Shown here in pieces: positions 46,223 to 59,400 of a DNA stretch of 64,000 nucleotides (the first letter of the stretch is position 1; each line of letters starts with the position of its first letter). The DNA is from Gymnopilus junonius (taxonomy: Eukaryota > Basidiomycota > Agaricomycetes > Agaricales > Galerinaceae). The translations under genes were made by a program, and so were the position numbers. The DNA is taken from contig JADNYJ010000039.1 of the NCBI GenBank assembly GCA_015501075.1, positions 1 to 64,000 on the forward strand, given 5' to 3'. The notes under the pieces were generated by a model. It made no database searches and had not been told where the DNA came from. It saw only the letters and a program-made list of their open reading frames with translations.

Positions 46223-47730
46223 TTAGATTCTCATGCATTTAGATATGGAAACTAGCACAGACCTCGAATAATTGAGGACCTGGCGCAAACGTTTTGGGTG
46301 TAGGACTGGCATGAATACCGCCTGTGTCGTCGGTGGGCCTGCTGATTGCCCTTTACCAGGCCTCTTGAGCTTTTTGGGAGCGGGCGCCGGCATCTGCTCG
46401 TCCTCTTCCTTCTTCCTCTTCTGCTGCTGAGATGATGAGCCTGCCGGCGAAAGAGCTGGACCAGGAGAGGAAGTGTTTACGGCGGGATCAGCCGGATGTG
46501 TGGCCTTCGAAATTGACAAAGCCGGAGGTGACTGCGCCGAGGACGGTGACCACCTGTTGACCAAACCCACAGGGGTAACTGACGATGAAGGAGGAGGGGT
46601 GGATAGTTGACTGTTGTCTTATTTTCCTCCAGTTGGGCCTGTTTTTGGTTGCAGAAAGATTCCGCCAGCAGTTGGAGGATTTCGGGTGCCAAGGGGGCGA
46701 TGGTTGTCGGCCCCGCCGATTGTCTGTTGTGAATCGCGATTGTCAGTATCCATTTCGAGAGACAAGACGTCTTCACATTACCTTCCGTCCCGAGTATCAT
46801 CCTGGTGGTGGCTCCGCTCTTGTAAATTCCCGAGGGCAATTTGAGAGCCGGTTTGACCAGCCATAATGGCTTGGTCGGATTTTTTGTGTGATCTTGTCCT
46901 GGCTCTCCGTTATGAAGAGGAGGACAATTGCCAAGTGCCATAGTTTCAGGGCTCATGGTTTGCGGGTGTGGGGACTGGGAATGCTGTGAATGCATCCCGA
47001 AAGCTGATGGCATAGGCGGTGAGGATGCAGAAGCATCTTCGGCCTCATGGAAGCCTCTATCAATTTCAGTATCTGCAAAATATTCATGTCAGATTTTGCT
47101 TGGGAATGTGTCCCGAGGACTTACAGTTACCAGTGGCCACGTCGTGGGTGGCGTAAGCAGGAGATGGGTGGATTTCTTGTTCCAGAAGTGGGGTCGGCGA
47201 GAGAGGAGCAGAGGAAGGAGGCCCAGGCAGGAAGTATTCTTCCTGAACGAACTCCCTGAGTACTTTGTCGTCTAGCAGGGATTATAATTGATATCAGAAT
47301 TCGGTTCGGATTCAATGGAGAATACTTACATTCATCGTCGTCATCATAGTCATGCCTATACGAGCTGGAGACAGAATCGGTGGTGGTGTGAACATGGTCG
47401 ACCATATGGAAGCGACTGTCATCTGCAAATGCTAAAGACGATGACCTTTGGTTAAACTCTACTTAGGTCTTAGAGGTCAGTGCTTACAAACAGTTCCCGC
47501 CTCTGCGCCATCGGCATCGCCATTTTCGCCATGAGTACGAGTAGTAAGGGCCAGGGGGTCGCGAGACCATTGCACTACGCAAACAATTGTGAAATCTGGT
47601 GGGTTTGCTTAATTAACGATGATTACTTACAATCTTTCGAGGTATCGACCCAGCTGGAGGCGTTATTGACGATCTGGTGAACCCAAAATGTATAAGGGGC
47701 AGTGGACATGGGTTGAGGGGTAGCGGGCAT
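46223..47730 (-). CDS. Novel multi-exon nuclear-like protein, family member B
   Basis: Inverted paralog of the gene at 22,578. Exons: 47,730-47,631, 47,574-47,488, 47,422-47,330, 47,271-47,125, 47,072-46,782, then a last exon toward 46,223. Internal exons are 87, 93, 147 and 291 bp, all multiples of three, joined by phase 1 introns with T before GTAAG and AT/AC after the AG. So segments open Tyr/Asp or Tyr/Thr. Protein text differs greatly from member A (MPATPQPMSTAPYTFWVHQI at the start), but the C-terminus keeps a comparable basic cluster (QQKRKKEEDE...KKLKRPGKG). Intron 5 is nearly identical in both (GTAATGTGAAGAC start). The last exon changes frame near 46,610, so the end is uncertain. 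No known domain. Confidence 0.6.
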
Positions 47731-48116
47731 GCTTGTAAATCAACGAAGGAGGCTTCAGAGCGGATAGTAAGTGGGGAGTGTGTTGTTGGGCTGAAAAAAA
47801 CAATGCTCACCATGGTTCGCTTTTTATAGCAGCAAAATTGGGACTCAGAAGTACAATGTCCATGTCGTTGAGCCACACCTTCGATGCGTGTCATTCACAC
47901 ACATCTGAAAGCCCCAGTTCCTCCGCTATGATGATCGCTATCAATGAGAAAATCATTTGAATTTCGATCGTTTTTGACGTGGTGTACACAGCCCATCACC
48001 TCGTGTTTCGACGCATTCGGTGGCTTAGACTTTTCAGGACTGGGTGGGCGCCGTTGCCACAATGCCTGACGACCTCGTGTCGTTGTTCTTTTCTTCTGTC
48101 GTCTCTGGATCCCCAC
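46223..48116. repeat. Inverted segmental duplication, copy B
   Basis: Complement of the block at 22,187-24,120. It is best conserved between 47,730 and 48,116, the 5' flank of member B. Confidence 0.88.
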
Positions 48117-49035
48117 GCTGATCTTCTATTCATGATCGATAGACACAGATGATTTATTGGAAATAAGGGTTGAACAGACTGGGACGCCCTCACACAGAAT
48201 AGTAATAATATTGATTCAAGTTTGCTAGCCGCCCCGAATCCTGATTCCATGCTGATGCTTAATGCTGGTTAGTCACTTATCGCCATTACCAATATACCTA
48301 CCGAAATCCCTTCTAACCATTGCTCCCCAGGACTGTACAACGTTTTCGAATCATCCTTTTGGTATTTGTTCACCAGTAATCGGTGGCTTGCAGGGTCTCT
48401 GGATCATTCCGACTGTTATCTTGCAAAATTTCATCGTAAATTTTCATCCTATGGAAAACTAGGTTTGATTCCGCATGTCTGAACCCTTGTTCCCTGCAGG
48501 TCGACACTGTCTTGTTTGCCAATAGTCGAGATCAAGCGTGATTGTGATGGTATTGAGTAAGGAAGTATCCTAGCACATACCCGTTGTCCGCCTGGTTTCT
48601 GGGGTCGGCTGGATATTTTCCACATTATTTGTTTATCAACCGGCTCTAGCACTGTCGTCTCCGCAATTGGCACCGTTTATGTAGGGTGCCACGGCCAACG
48701 AACGGCAGTGAAGGGTGGCTTTGAATCTCAGAACGTCCTCAATAATTCAGTGGGTCGACTTATTGCTCTTATATGATTTGTAGTAAATTCAGTGCAGGAG
48801 AAAGGAGAGTGGTATATGGAGTCGCCTTGATAAATTGTAAGATAAATGAAGGAAGGAATGGTAACAGGCGAAATTGAGGCTCGTTAAAGATTTCGGACAA
48901 TAAGGCCAAATAGAGTAGATGTAGCATGTGCGTCGAGGAAGAAATTGCAGAACCAGTTGCTCCTCAACCTTCAACCACCCATTTTTCCTGAACTTTCCTT
49001 CTCTCATTTTCCGATTGAAATCCCCCCAATCTAAA
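48117..49035. other. Intergenic between copy B and F-box paralog 2
   Basis: No domain or repeat recognised. It ends in the 5' leader of the F-box gene. Confidence 0.4.
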
Positions 49036-50332
49036 ATGCAAAAGACTAGCATTGCTGACACGCCAACGGAAGTCCTAGAGAGAATTATTGATTTCCTCCA
49101 TGACGACCTTGCAGCACTTTGCTCCAGCAGCCTCGCGAGCCGCAGATGGGTGTCTGGGGCTCGGTACCACCTTTTCGGTCAAATAGTACTCCACGATTTC
49201 CAACGTACGGCAAATTATTACAGGGATAATGTTCACCCTTTCCTTCTCCTGGTCCAATCGCCGTATTCCACCATTCTACTTTCTGTTCGGAAAGTTGTAC
49301 TGGATATTTCCACTCTGGATCTGATTCCTAACGTCGTGGACGCATTGAAGGATTTAGTATTTCTACGCACTATGGCGCTAGTGGATTTTTCTTACTCTTC
49401 CAAAACGCCAGCTCTATGTTGGATTGCGAAGGCTCTCCCCGACATTGAAGAACTCTCTTACAACAAAACAAACGTCGTCCACGATGAGGCGTATCGATTT
49501 TTCGCATCATTTGACAGGCTTAAAAGCTTGTCCATATATACTGAACCTGGAACGGTTTTTTCCTTCTCTACAAATATACCTGGTCTCCACTTCACCCATC
49601 TCAGGACTCTTCGTCTGAGATTGCTCGATTCAGAACAATTCATTGGTTGGCTACAGGGCCTGGCTGAATTTCATCCCATCCTCGAGACGCTCGACATCCG
49701 GCTATTCCGTTTATCTCACACCGGCTGGGGTCCTATCAGGACTCTCAACACTTTCCTAAAAGCTATTTCGGATAGCTTGCAGCATCTCAGCGTCGGTATA
49801 GACTACGTCGCTGAAGTGGCAGATGTAGATCAAAGTCTTTGTTTTGATCCCGAAGGTGAGATATCACCGTTATCAATTTCTGTAGACTAATTGGACTTCG
49901 TCATTGACAGGGACACCCGTCGACCTGAGCACACTATCCGAGCTCAGAACCTTGTTCTTCAAGACTCACAATGTAAATGCCATCTGTGACTCTCTGGCAA
50001 CTCTTCACCCTTCGTCCAAGCTGGAGGTTTTGAATCTGCATGTTCCGCGTTGGAAGTACGCTATATGGAGGATTTCCAACACCAAATGCTCCTGTGTTCC
50101 CTCTCAAATGCTGGAAAGGCTTAACCGCATTATAACGGTCAACCAATCGTTCGCCGACACTGCGTTGAATCTGCGGATTTCGAGATCATTCACTTCCTCA
50201 GACTCTGGATTCATGTCTGTATCAGGATTATTGGAGACAATGACGCAGAAAGCGGGTTTTAAATTGTCTTTAGTCGATTACAGCGATGAAGAAGACTATC
50301 AGATCGACTTCGCAGGGACTCTGTACGATTGA
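49036..50332 (+). CDS. F-box protein, paralog 2
   Basis: Exons 49,036-49,855 and 49,911-50,332 (55-bp phase 1 intron, GTGAGA...ACAG), 413 residues. The first ATG giving a conserved start is MQKTSIADTPTEV. The F-box-like segment is PTEVLERIIDFLHDDLAALCSSSL, followed by leucine-rich text (LRTLRLRLLDSEQFIGWLQG, LQHLSVGIDYVAEV) and the same C-terminal block LATLHPSSKLEVLNLHV as paralog 1. Intact. It is 12.7 kb from its paralog, same strand, with an unrelated alpha-kinase and integrase between. Confidence 0.85.
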
Positions 50333-50700
50333 TTTGATGTTCTTATTCTTCAGAATAGACAACCACGACTTGAATCCGGCAATATAGCAAAGATACACGT
50401 TCGACAGCTCCCATGCAATTGAGAAAGTACCCAGGAAAGTCAATAATAAGAAAGGTTTGGGCGACAGTCGCATTAAATCTTTGGTTCTGCCCAGTTTCTC
50501 CAACTATGAGCTACTGGACCTAGAAGCAATACGAGAACTTGAGCAAAAGGTCGAAACAAATTTTCCTACAAGTTCCCACATTAGGGACCGGCAGAGTTAA
50601 ACGTTTCACGCATGATTTCAAGTCGCGATTCTGGTCATGAATCACCTGTGAATCACTTTTAAATCGTGTTCTACTCTTGAAACACTACTTTTCTAGCAAA

Positions 50701-51294
50701 ATGGGTACCCATGGCCTCTGGGGATTCATTATCGCTTCACGACGCTATGCTTGTTTCAGCTGCTATGACTCTTATCCGGTTGGCCTCGGCGCTGATGTCG
50801 TCAAGTTCATACTAAGCCTTGAGCCTGAAGATTATGAGGAGATGGCTGAACTCGTCGACGACATCACTTGGCTCAGTGAAGCCAGAGCAGAGTCAAAACC
50901 CCCCGTCGAAATCCAAGAGAAATATGTCAAGTTGGGCTTTGCCGATGCTCCTGCTGGCGACGCGACATTCGGAAGTTGGTCTGACCTCCTGCACAAACGA
51001 GAAAATGCGGTCGTTCTTCCAATGATTCAAACTGGAGAGCTCATGCACATGGTTGACTCAAGTAGGCTCCCATCACTTTGTTTTGTTCTCTCTTCCTTGA
51101 AGCTAACATGACCAATGGTAGGCACTTTTCTACATCACAGCTGGTGCCTTTGGGCATATTTCATTGACTTTGAGCAAAAAAAACTAGAGACGTGGGAACA
51201 CAGTGCAAGAAAACCAGACGAAATAACATTTGATGACCTGATCAAATGTGGTCTTGAAGGATATTTGGCACGCTTTAAGTATACGAGATCATAA
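50701..51294 (+). CDS. Small MGT-G family protein of unknown function
   Basis: Exons 50,701-51,061 and 51,122-51,294 around a 60-bp phase 1 intron give 177 residues. It starts MGTHGLWGFI and continues with CYDSYPVGLGADVVKFILSL; the pattern MGTxG...YDSYPxGLG is one I recognise from uncharacterised fungal proteins. The second exon reads CLWAYFIDFEQKKLETWE, typical of the same family. No catalytic motif is evident. It appears intact; the start is set by the ATG beginning the conserved motif. Confidence 0.7.
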
Positions 51295-52347
51295 TTAAGC
51301 GGCCCTGATAACGTTTTCTCGTTCGTATACATGTATACATGTACCATCTGAATCCTGCCTACCGTCCCACCTTCAAATCGCCAACAAAGAAGAGACAGAG
51401 CAAGAAGAAGAAGGGAATACTAGCTTACAAGATTTCCTATATTGTTTGCGCTGCTGTGAATGTGATGTAATTACCGACAACAATCAAGGAAACGAGGACG
51501 ACGGGGACGACTTGAACATGTTATAAACAATGCAGTAGGATTGGATTAGCTAGAGAGAGAGCTTTGACTCGGGAAGAGGTTAATGAGCTGTGTGTACACC
51601 GGGAGAAAGGGAAGGACTAGGAGGGGGATTTATATCCTAGGCCGAATCAGGAGTCGTCCCCCTTCTCTGCCAGGTGATGAAGGTCTGGGAAGGTAAAAAG
51701 TCGACGTTCAAGCTTTGCTTGAGAAAGCAAGTTCGAGAATACCGTAATACTCAACTCTTGAATGTTGTTTGAACGTGACTACCTGGCATCTGCGTTGCAC
51801 TTTGCTTGGAATCGAGAAGGATCTCTTCTACGACTCTCTGCAATGAAACCAGAGGTGCGATTTACCAAGTCTGTCAAGCTCCAAGATGTCAGATGTCAGA
51901 TGGTCGAGAGTGCGAAAATAGATTACAGGTTGCCGTCCGGTGGGTATGTAGTAGCATACAGGAGTGAATATGTACACAAAGAAAATGAAAATAAAAACAT
52001 ACTAAAACCTATGAACAGGCTCGGTGAAGAAAAATTCAACAAATACAGCAAGACCATCAGCCCCAGACCCCTGAGCATGACGGTGCTCATTAACCGCCGC
52101 CTCATAGTCTAGTTTCGGAAGACGAGAATGCGCAGCAGTATCTCCATCCAGGCGGATTTGGGAAGGGTGTTCGACGGCCATTTTAATGGCTTCAGGAGAC
52201 TCGAAAATAGCAGGACGGCGGCAAAATTTTGGGTGATATCAGAGATCGAGCCAGAGTTATTCGGTCCTCCAGCGAACTTTGCGATTTCAGCTCATTCCGC
52301 CAGTTCTTTGAAGCATCCACCGAGTTGATGCTGTCGATGAGGCGGGC
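51295..52347. other. Intergenic, no gene recognised
   Basis: A plus-strand open frame at 51,762-52,112 and a minus-strand hydrophobic one at 51,923-52,105 overlap each other. Neither resembles a known protein. Confidence 0.4.
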
Positions 52348-53700
52348 TTAATATGCAAGCTTGGCTTGTACTAAGTCAAGGAGATTCCGCAGACGAATCC
52401 GACGTAAAGCTTCTCCATCCGTATGCTGGGAAGATAAATGGTAAAAAACAGCTCACAAAAGACGTAGAATTTAAATGACGTACCCCAGAAGATATCCAGG
52501 CTGTGTGGTCCTTGTCGGAAGCCCGCAAGAAATCAATCTCATATCGGAGGGTCTGCAATTCGCGGTCGGTGCTTTCTTGTTTGGTTGCCGCTACCTGTCG
52601 GTCAGCTTCCGCCTTCTTGCGCTCTTCTTCTGCCGTTGCCGTTCTTCATCCGCCTTCTTGCGCTCTTCTTCTGCCCGTTGCCGTTCTTCATCCGCCCTTT
52701 GCCTTTCCTCTTCTGCCTTCCGACGCTCCTCTTCGGCTATCCTCTTGTGGCCGTCGAGTTCCGTCTCCATGCGCTGCATCCTCTCCAATAGATTCTGCAA
52801 GACATGTCATTTAAAATCAAGCCCGCAAATTATGAAATGGAGACATACTTGGAGGGCCAGGTTGGAAGTGTCCGAGGCGACATTCGGACTGGGAAGTCCA
52901 TGTGGTGTATCTAGTATAAGATAAGAAATTCATAAGACAAGGCTGCAGAGAAAAAGGGACTAAAGGGCAAAACCCACCTGCACTGCCATTTTGCGACTTG
53001 ATCCCTTTCTTGTTCTTTTTCTTCTTGGCCTGCCTTTTCTTCACCGTCGTGTCTGGTTTAGTATCTGATTATTCCAATGACAAAAAGAAAGATATCAACA
53101 TGGGAAACTCGTCATCTAGATAGGGACTTGGAACTCACCGGTCTCCTCAGTGTCTGAATCCTGTAAGAGCACCTTCCTAGCCTTGTCCGCCTGATAAGTC
53201 CGGAACTCCTTACTTTCCCGTGCAAACGTTCCGGATTCTTGTGCCCTAGAAGTAAGACCCCCGAAACTGGCTCTCGTCCAGCAGCATCCCGTCCGAACAA
53301 ATCCTGAAGAGACATCTCACTGATCTCTTGGAGTGAATATCCGTATTGGATGTCGTGCTCGTCAGCTAAGAACGGGGGTTGGAAGTGATGGAGAGAGGAG
53401 GAGAGGGGGGGGCAGTGTCAGCAAGTAATGTCACACCTGGCAATGATGATCGATGAGTCACACACCTGTGTCTTTCCGTGGAACTGGCACATGCGGAATG
53501 ACCACCTCAATGGAGCTCTCCAGTTCGTCTTTTCTGACGAAATGCTCTTGATCCATGTACTCCACGTACTGCCTCATGACTTCAGGTCCTTTGGTGCCGT
53601 GGGGCCTGCTCCTCTTGAAGTTGTCGATGTTGCGCTGGATGTGGACTTGCATCTTGGTGGGCGCCTTCTTCCCACTTGCGGTCGTCCGGGATCGTGACAT
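52348..53700 (-). CDS. Coiled-coil protein of unknown function
   Basis: Starts at ATG 53,700: MSRSRTTASGKKAPTKMQVH, then an acidic-basic region. After an intron comes ADEHDIQYGYSLQEISEM. Later exons give FARESKEFRTYQADKARKVL, a Lys-rich VKKRQAKKKKNKKG, and a long Glu/Arg coiled coil (residue blocks EEERRKAEEERQRADEERQR repeated, about 52,640-52,760). The last exon ends ALRRIRLRNLLDLVQAKLAY at 52,348. At least five short introns are needed. One frame change near 53,260 is not resolved by an obvious intron. The heptad-like EER repeats suggest dimerisation; function is unknown. Confidence 0.6.
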
Positions 53701-56417
53701 TGCTTGAGAGAGAAAGCCCAGATCGATCTACGACTTGGCTCTTTTGCTTGCCACTGACCAATTTCGAATGCAGGAGGGTGACGGTAACGGGCGGGGAGAA
53801 GTCGCCTTTTCCTTTGGCATGGCTCCGACTCTTACTAAATATACTTGCTATTGTTATCTGGTCTGGGTCCGATGCCAGTGGGATTCTAGGACTGCAGGGC
53901 CTGTCAAACTTTAAACTGGCGACACTGGCCGTGGGTTTCCAGCTCGTTGGACGAATACCGATACCTGGCTAGTTTATCTTCCTCGTTCTGATCTAGAACA
54001 GACTTCCCTTTCTCCTGGTTGGCACAGGATTTTATCTATGCATGTTCATCAGACGTTCTCCGAACATCCTTCTCAATCCATTCCCTTCACATAATAAATG
54101 AACAACAAATTCAAGTCCAAGGTGGCCCGTCAACATAGTAACCGTACGTAACTCGCCGAGTCAGTGCACACTGCACCGGTATGAAACTATTTTTAACTAG
54201 GCTCGTTCCCAGCCATATGTACTGGTGAAAGAAAAGAAAATTTTTGAAAAGGAACATGAATTCCCTGACTTCCCTTGCGTGCGTGCCATTCCTTTACATA
54301 AATTGAATCACCACACAAGGTTCTCCCCCTGATTTTTTTTTGTACATGGGGGAAGGCTGGTCTGAGTCTACCTACTTCCCTATTGGTAATGATGTTGTAT
54401 GTTGCCTAGAAATTCTGCATGCTTATAATTTAAGTAATTTACGAGGTGTTGCTTTCCTCCAGTCAAGTAATAAAATTTGAGTGAAGAGAAATTTGTGAAT
54501 GGCATGTACAGGCATTTAGGGGACACATTCATGAATGATGAGACAGACTCTGAGCTGCAATTCCCAACCAAGGAGAACTCTTGAAGGCAACAGAGCAGAT
54601 AGGCACCTATGGCAACTCCTTCATTGCTTAATACCAACCGCAGTGCAAGTCTGATAGGGTACCAGACCCTGGCATTTCAATTTTCATAAGGTTTCTCATT
54701 TCAACTTTTGACTCAACTGAGTCTGGGCTCTATCAATGTTATAGTTCATTGGCCATGGCCAATGCACAGCATAGTAAAGTATGTATTTACTAAATCAGTA
54801 GAGATGCAGAAGAGTAGGTCAGTAGAAAATGCAGAGGAGTAGGTCAGTAGAAAATGCAGAGGAGTAAGTCGGAGGATGGATCTCTTCTGATGCTATTTAA
54901 GTAGGTGATGTTAGATGATGATGCTGGATGCTAGATGATGCCATATACTAATGGTAGATGATGCCAGATACTGATGCTAGATGTTAGATATGCCAGATAC
55001 TGATGCTAGATGGTACTTGGATGCAGCAGTTGGATGCAGCAGTATGAGATGAGGTGATGCCAGATGCTGATGAAGGATGCAAGATGATGCTAGATGACAC
55101 CAGATGCTGGATGACACTAGATAATAGGATGATGGTAGATGGTAGATGTCCCAGTATGAGATGACTCTTTTATTTTGTTCTCCGGGTCAAGCATACGTAT
55201 AAGCATGAGTGCAAGCGCAAGCGCAAACACAAGCACAAGCCAAGGGTGGCACCAAGAAGAATAGCAGAAGTGCTTCATTCACAGCGGGACTTCTGCTTCT
55301 GTGAAATTAAGAGAATGCAGAGGAGAAGAACAAGGAGGGGCTGTGAATCATTGAATGATAGTTTGCCATATGGAGAAGGGATTACCGCTTTTCAGAGAAT
55401 CAACAAGCAACTGATGCACTATAATTGAGTAATTATTATATTTCTTTATACAGAGAATCAAATCGTGAGTGGTAGGCCATGGATCGAAGAACCATTTTGA
55501 TGCATAGCGATACGTAGCTGCGAGAACAGGGGCCTAGGATCTTTTGAGAAGGTCCTGAGGCGAAACTGATTCCTGAAGCAGCATGGAATAAGCCGTGCTT
55601 CGTGCTTCGAGCTCAGCTCCGAGTCAAAGTCATGGCCCATCATGCATCATGCATCAATGCATGGGAGGTTAGTGGGAGTTAATAGGCTAAAATCGCCGTC
55701 TTTGAAGGGCCAAGGGCGGTGCCGCCGGAAGAAAAGAGTTCGAAGAAGGTGGACTTGAAATTTTAAAATAGAGCAGCACAAGGAATTTAAAAACGAGAGG
55801 TGGAGTGGGCATGATCCTAGATTGTATTAGGCATAGTAAACGAGAGTATTCAATTGAGACGATTAGACGAGGAGGGGAAAGAAGGGGAAAGACAGGAAAT
55901 AAGAAGTGACAATGATGACGAAGACAGGCGAGACTCGCCGCTCGGCTTACGCGGGCATACGGTGCGGTAACTGAACTCGGCTCAGCCACAAGCACAGCAC
56001 AGCCCAATCCTTTCTTTTTCTCTTGCAGAGACTCCACAGTCTGACTGACTCTAGCCACAGCTCGTGCAGTAACACACTCAAGAGAGCCCGACGAATCTCA
56101 TCTGCTCTGTGTAGTAGAACAAGTCCAGGGCTTGAAGGAAAAGGAAATCCAATCCAAATCCGAATCAAATCACCAGCGGCCAAGGGGGCACCATCCTACC
56201 ACCTCTTTTCTTTTCTTTTGTTGCGCGGCCAAGACTTGTTAGTTTTGTATTTCATGTTGGACGTGGGTTCGAGCCGGCCTCCGTCTCCTCCGTCATCATC
56301 ATCATCGACATCGACATCGACATCCCTGCATCATCTCCAAAGGAACCTCGCTACCACACCTCCGCTAAAGAACAGGCGAAAGCTAAAAAGAAAGAGAAAG
56401 AGAAAGAGTCGGACGAC
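53701..56417. other. 2.7-kb interval, partly CpG-poor, no recognised gene
   Basis: From about 54,280 to 55,165 CpG is scarce (about five CG by eye), a weaker echo of the left-hand desert. A minus-strand open frame at 54,380-54,637 has no domain. Right of 55,170 the DNA is ordinary. The sequence AAGCGCAAGCGCAAACACAAG (55,214 onward) is a small hexamer repeat. Confidence 0.5.
54900..55160. repeat. Degenerate TGATGC/TAGATGATGC tandem repeat
   Basis: About 260 bp made of variants of GATGCTAGATGATGCCAGATACT. Near 54,800-54,870 AGTAGGTCAGTAGAAAATGCAG is also repeated. No coding sense; probably a diverged minisatellite within CpG-poor DNA. Confidence 0.8.
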
Positions 56418-59400
56418 ATGCAGCCAGTGGGACTCAGCACGCTGCCCTACGATCTCCTGCTCAACATCGCCATCTACCTCGACCTGCGCGACGTCCACGC
56501 CCTCCATCTCGTGCGTTTTCTCTCCTCTCTCCGTCATTCACCTGTACCCACTAACCCCCCCTCCCCTTTCATCATAAAACAGACCTGCAAATCCCTCTAC
56601 GACGCCTCCACCACCCGACCCGTCTACCGCAAGCTCGCCGTGGACCTCCTCCGGCGCTGCCGCGCCCTCCCCCTAAAAGGCTTCCAGCGCCTCTCGGATC
56701 TGAGCACCGAGAACCTCATCCATGCGGTGAACAAGGCGACGCACTACGAGACGGCGTGGAGGAATCGTGCGCCGAGGCCGATTGAGGGTGGGGAGGGGGC
56801 GTATGTGAATGGGATTAATTCGAGGTCGAATTATATGGATGTCGTTGTGTCTTTGCCTTTGCCTGGGTCTGGGTCTGGGTCTGTAGCCCCTTCCCTATTA
56901 TCCTCATCCTCCACCGCATCCTCCTCAAGTATCACACCCAAACCCACCACCCAACCCAAAATGTCCAAAAAATTCCGGGGCCAACGCGGGTGGTACAAAA
57001 TCGTCTCTGCCCCCCCAGGCGAAGAAGTCGACTGGCTCAGCCCGATCACCAGCTCGTACACTTTATGTGCGACGAAGAGCGGCAAGGTCGTGTGCTGGGA
57101 CGTGCAGACCGATCGGTGTTTGGCGGAGTGGAACCCTGGTGCGAGGTGGGAGCTGTGGAAGTGTCGCGTGGAGTTTGAGGAGCGGACGGTGTTTTTTACG
57201 ATGGCCAAGGTGTTGAGTGGGTCGTGAGTTATTATTTTTTTTAATGGATTTTGGATATATTTACTAACCCCCCCCCCTTTCTACAGATACGACGATGACA
57301 GAATAATGGAATTCGTGTTAATGAAACTGACATTCTCCGACCCCCCCTCCGGAACCTCCTCCCCTTCTCCCCCCATCTTCTCGCACGTCACAGACTTTCG
57401 TACTACGGGGGTAGTGATGAACGTGTTCCTGCTGGATCCGGGGGAGAGGCTGTTGTCGGCGTTCATATGGGTGTCGGCGAGCAATACGATTGGGCTGTAT
57501 GCGTTGCCGGATTGGGGGAGGAGGGAGTATGTGTTTATCGATACGGGGATTGAATGTGTAGGTGTTGTTTTCTTTTTTTTTTTTCGACGAAAAGAAATCA
57601 ATTGTATTAACCTTCTTCCTGTTAAAAAAAAAAAGGTCATGTCCTCAAACTGGTCCTGCATCCTCTTCCAGAACCACATCGTCATCCACTGCGAAGAATC
57701 CGACGCAGCCTATCAACACTTTTACCCCCTCGCACTGCTGCGCACGTTTATCACCGCGTTGCCGCCTGAGGATCACGCGAGTGCTGGTGCTGGTGCTGGG
57801 TCGGCGTCCTCAAACTCAACATCAACGACGGCCCCAACACCCGTCATATCCCGGCGCGTGCCTCCTGTGAGGACGCTCAAGAAGAAATTCAAGTTCCCCA
57901 TGGTGGTGCATGAGGATTCGGAGAGTGATAGTGATATGGATGAGATTGCGGATGACCATCATCATCATCATCATCAAGATGAAGAGGAGGAGGAAGATGA
58001 TGATATGGTACCTACGAATAACACCAACGGAAATATCCCAATATCGAATGGGAACGGGAGTGGTGTGGTCGTTGCTGGCCCTTCCCATGTCCAAATTACA
58101 TCCTCCTCCCCCTCCTCCTCTTCGCCCTCCTCCTCCAGCACGCCCTCCAGCACCTCCTCCTCCCACACCTCCTCAAACACCACAACAACGACCTCCTCCC
58201 TCCTCATCCACCTCCCCCCTTCCCCCCCCCGCCACCCCCTCCCAACCCCTTCCCCTTCCCGCCGTGGTACCCCGAATCCGCACACTTTGTCCGCCAATGG
58301 TGGCCTTCCCTGCCTTCCATACCCCGCGTGAGCTGCACGGTGGTGTTGTTGGCCGCGCATGATCCGCAGACGCATGGGACACGGTTTGTGTTGGCGCAGC
58401 ATTATTTTAGGGTGCCGCTGGATAGGAGGGAGTGGGCTGAGGGGATTGAGGGGATGGGGGTGGCTTGGGAGGGTGTGGATGCGGCGGCGGCGGCAGGCGT
58501 GGGTGTGGGTGTGGATGTGGAGGGGGGAGGGGGAGGGAAGAAGGGCAAGGGAAGAGAGAATGGACATGTAGACCCGCATCTGGATATGCATGCTCAAGAC
58601 ACCCCTTCGGATATGGAAGCAGCGAGCGACGACGCGCTCATGCATTTGTGGTACGTTTCGAAACCATTCGAGGTCGTGCGGGTGTACGACCACGACCAAG
58701 CGGAGGAGGATGAGGGCATCATCTCTTCCCCTTCATCGACCTTCTCCTCCTCCTCGTCTTCCTCCTCGTCCTCATCTTCCTCGTCCTCCTCCTCCGACAA
58801 CGACGACGACTCCGACAGTGACTCCTACGACGACGAAGACGGCGCGTCCATGTCCACTGCAGCAGCCGCTCAGCTCCTCCTCGCCGCCGCCGCCGCCGCA
58901 GCAGCACAACAAGCGCAGGACGACGACACCCAAGCTCTCGATCGACCGCGTCCGCTCGTCGCGGTTGATTTCGGGCATGCGGTGTGGATCGAGTATGTGC
59001 GGAAGGAGGGTGACGATGGGGGAGTGAGCGATATTGAGAGGAGTCGACGTGCCGCGCTGGTCAAAACTAGAGCGAAGAAGAAGGCGAAGAAGAAGGCGAG
59101 GAGGAGGAGGAGGAGGAAGGTCAAGGCGAGGGCGAGGGCGAGGGCGGAGGCGAGAGCTAAAAATAATGAGAATGAAGAGGAGGAGGAGGAGGAGGAGGAG
59201 ACGGAGACAGAGGACGAGGAGGAGGAGCGCGAGGCGATGTGTCTTAAATTCGTCACGTTCCCTGCTTTTCATGAAGAATATGGAGTCGAGCTTCCCCCCT
59301 GGGGTACCCAATCCCAAGCGGAGTGCGCCGCCGCCTCTTCTTCTTCTTCTTCTTCTTCCGCTTCCGCTTCCAATATCAAAAATGCCAACGCCAACGCCAA

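Noticed and set aside
56260..56275. tRNA B-box-like GGGTTCGAGCC
   Set aside because: No matching A-box or cloverleaf stems upstream.
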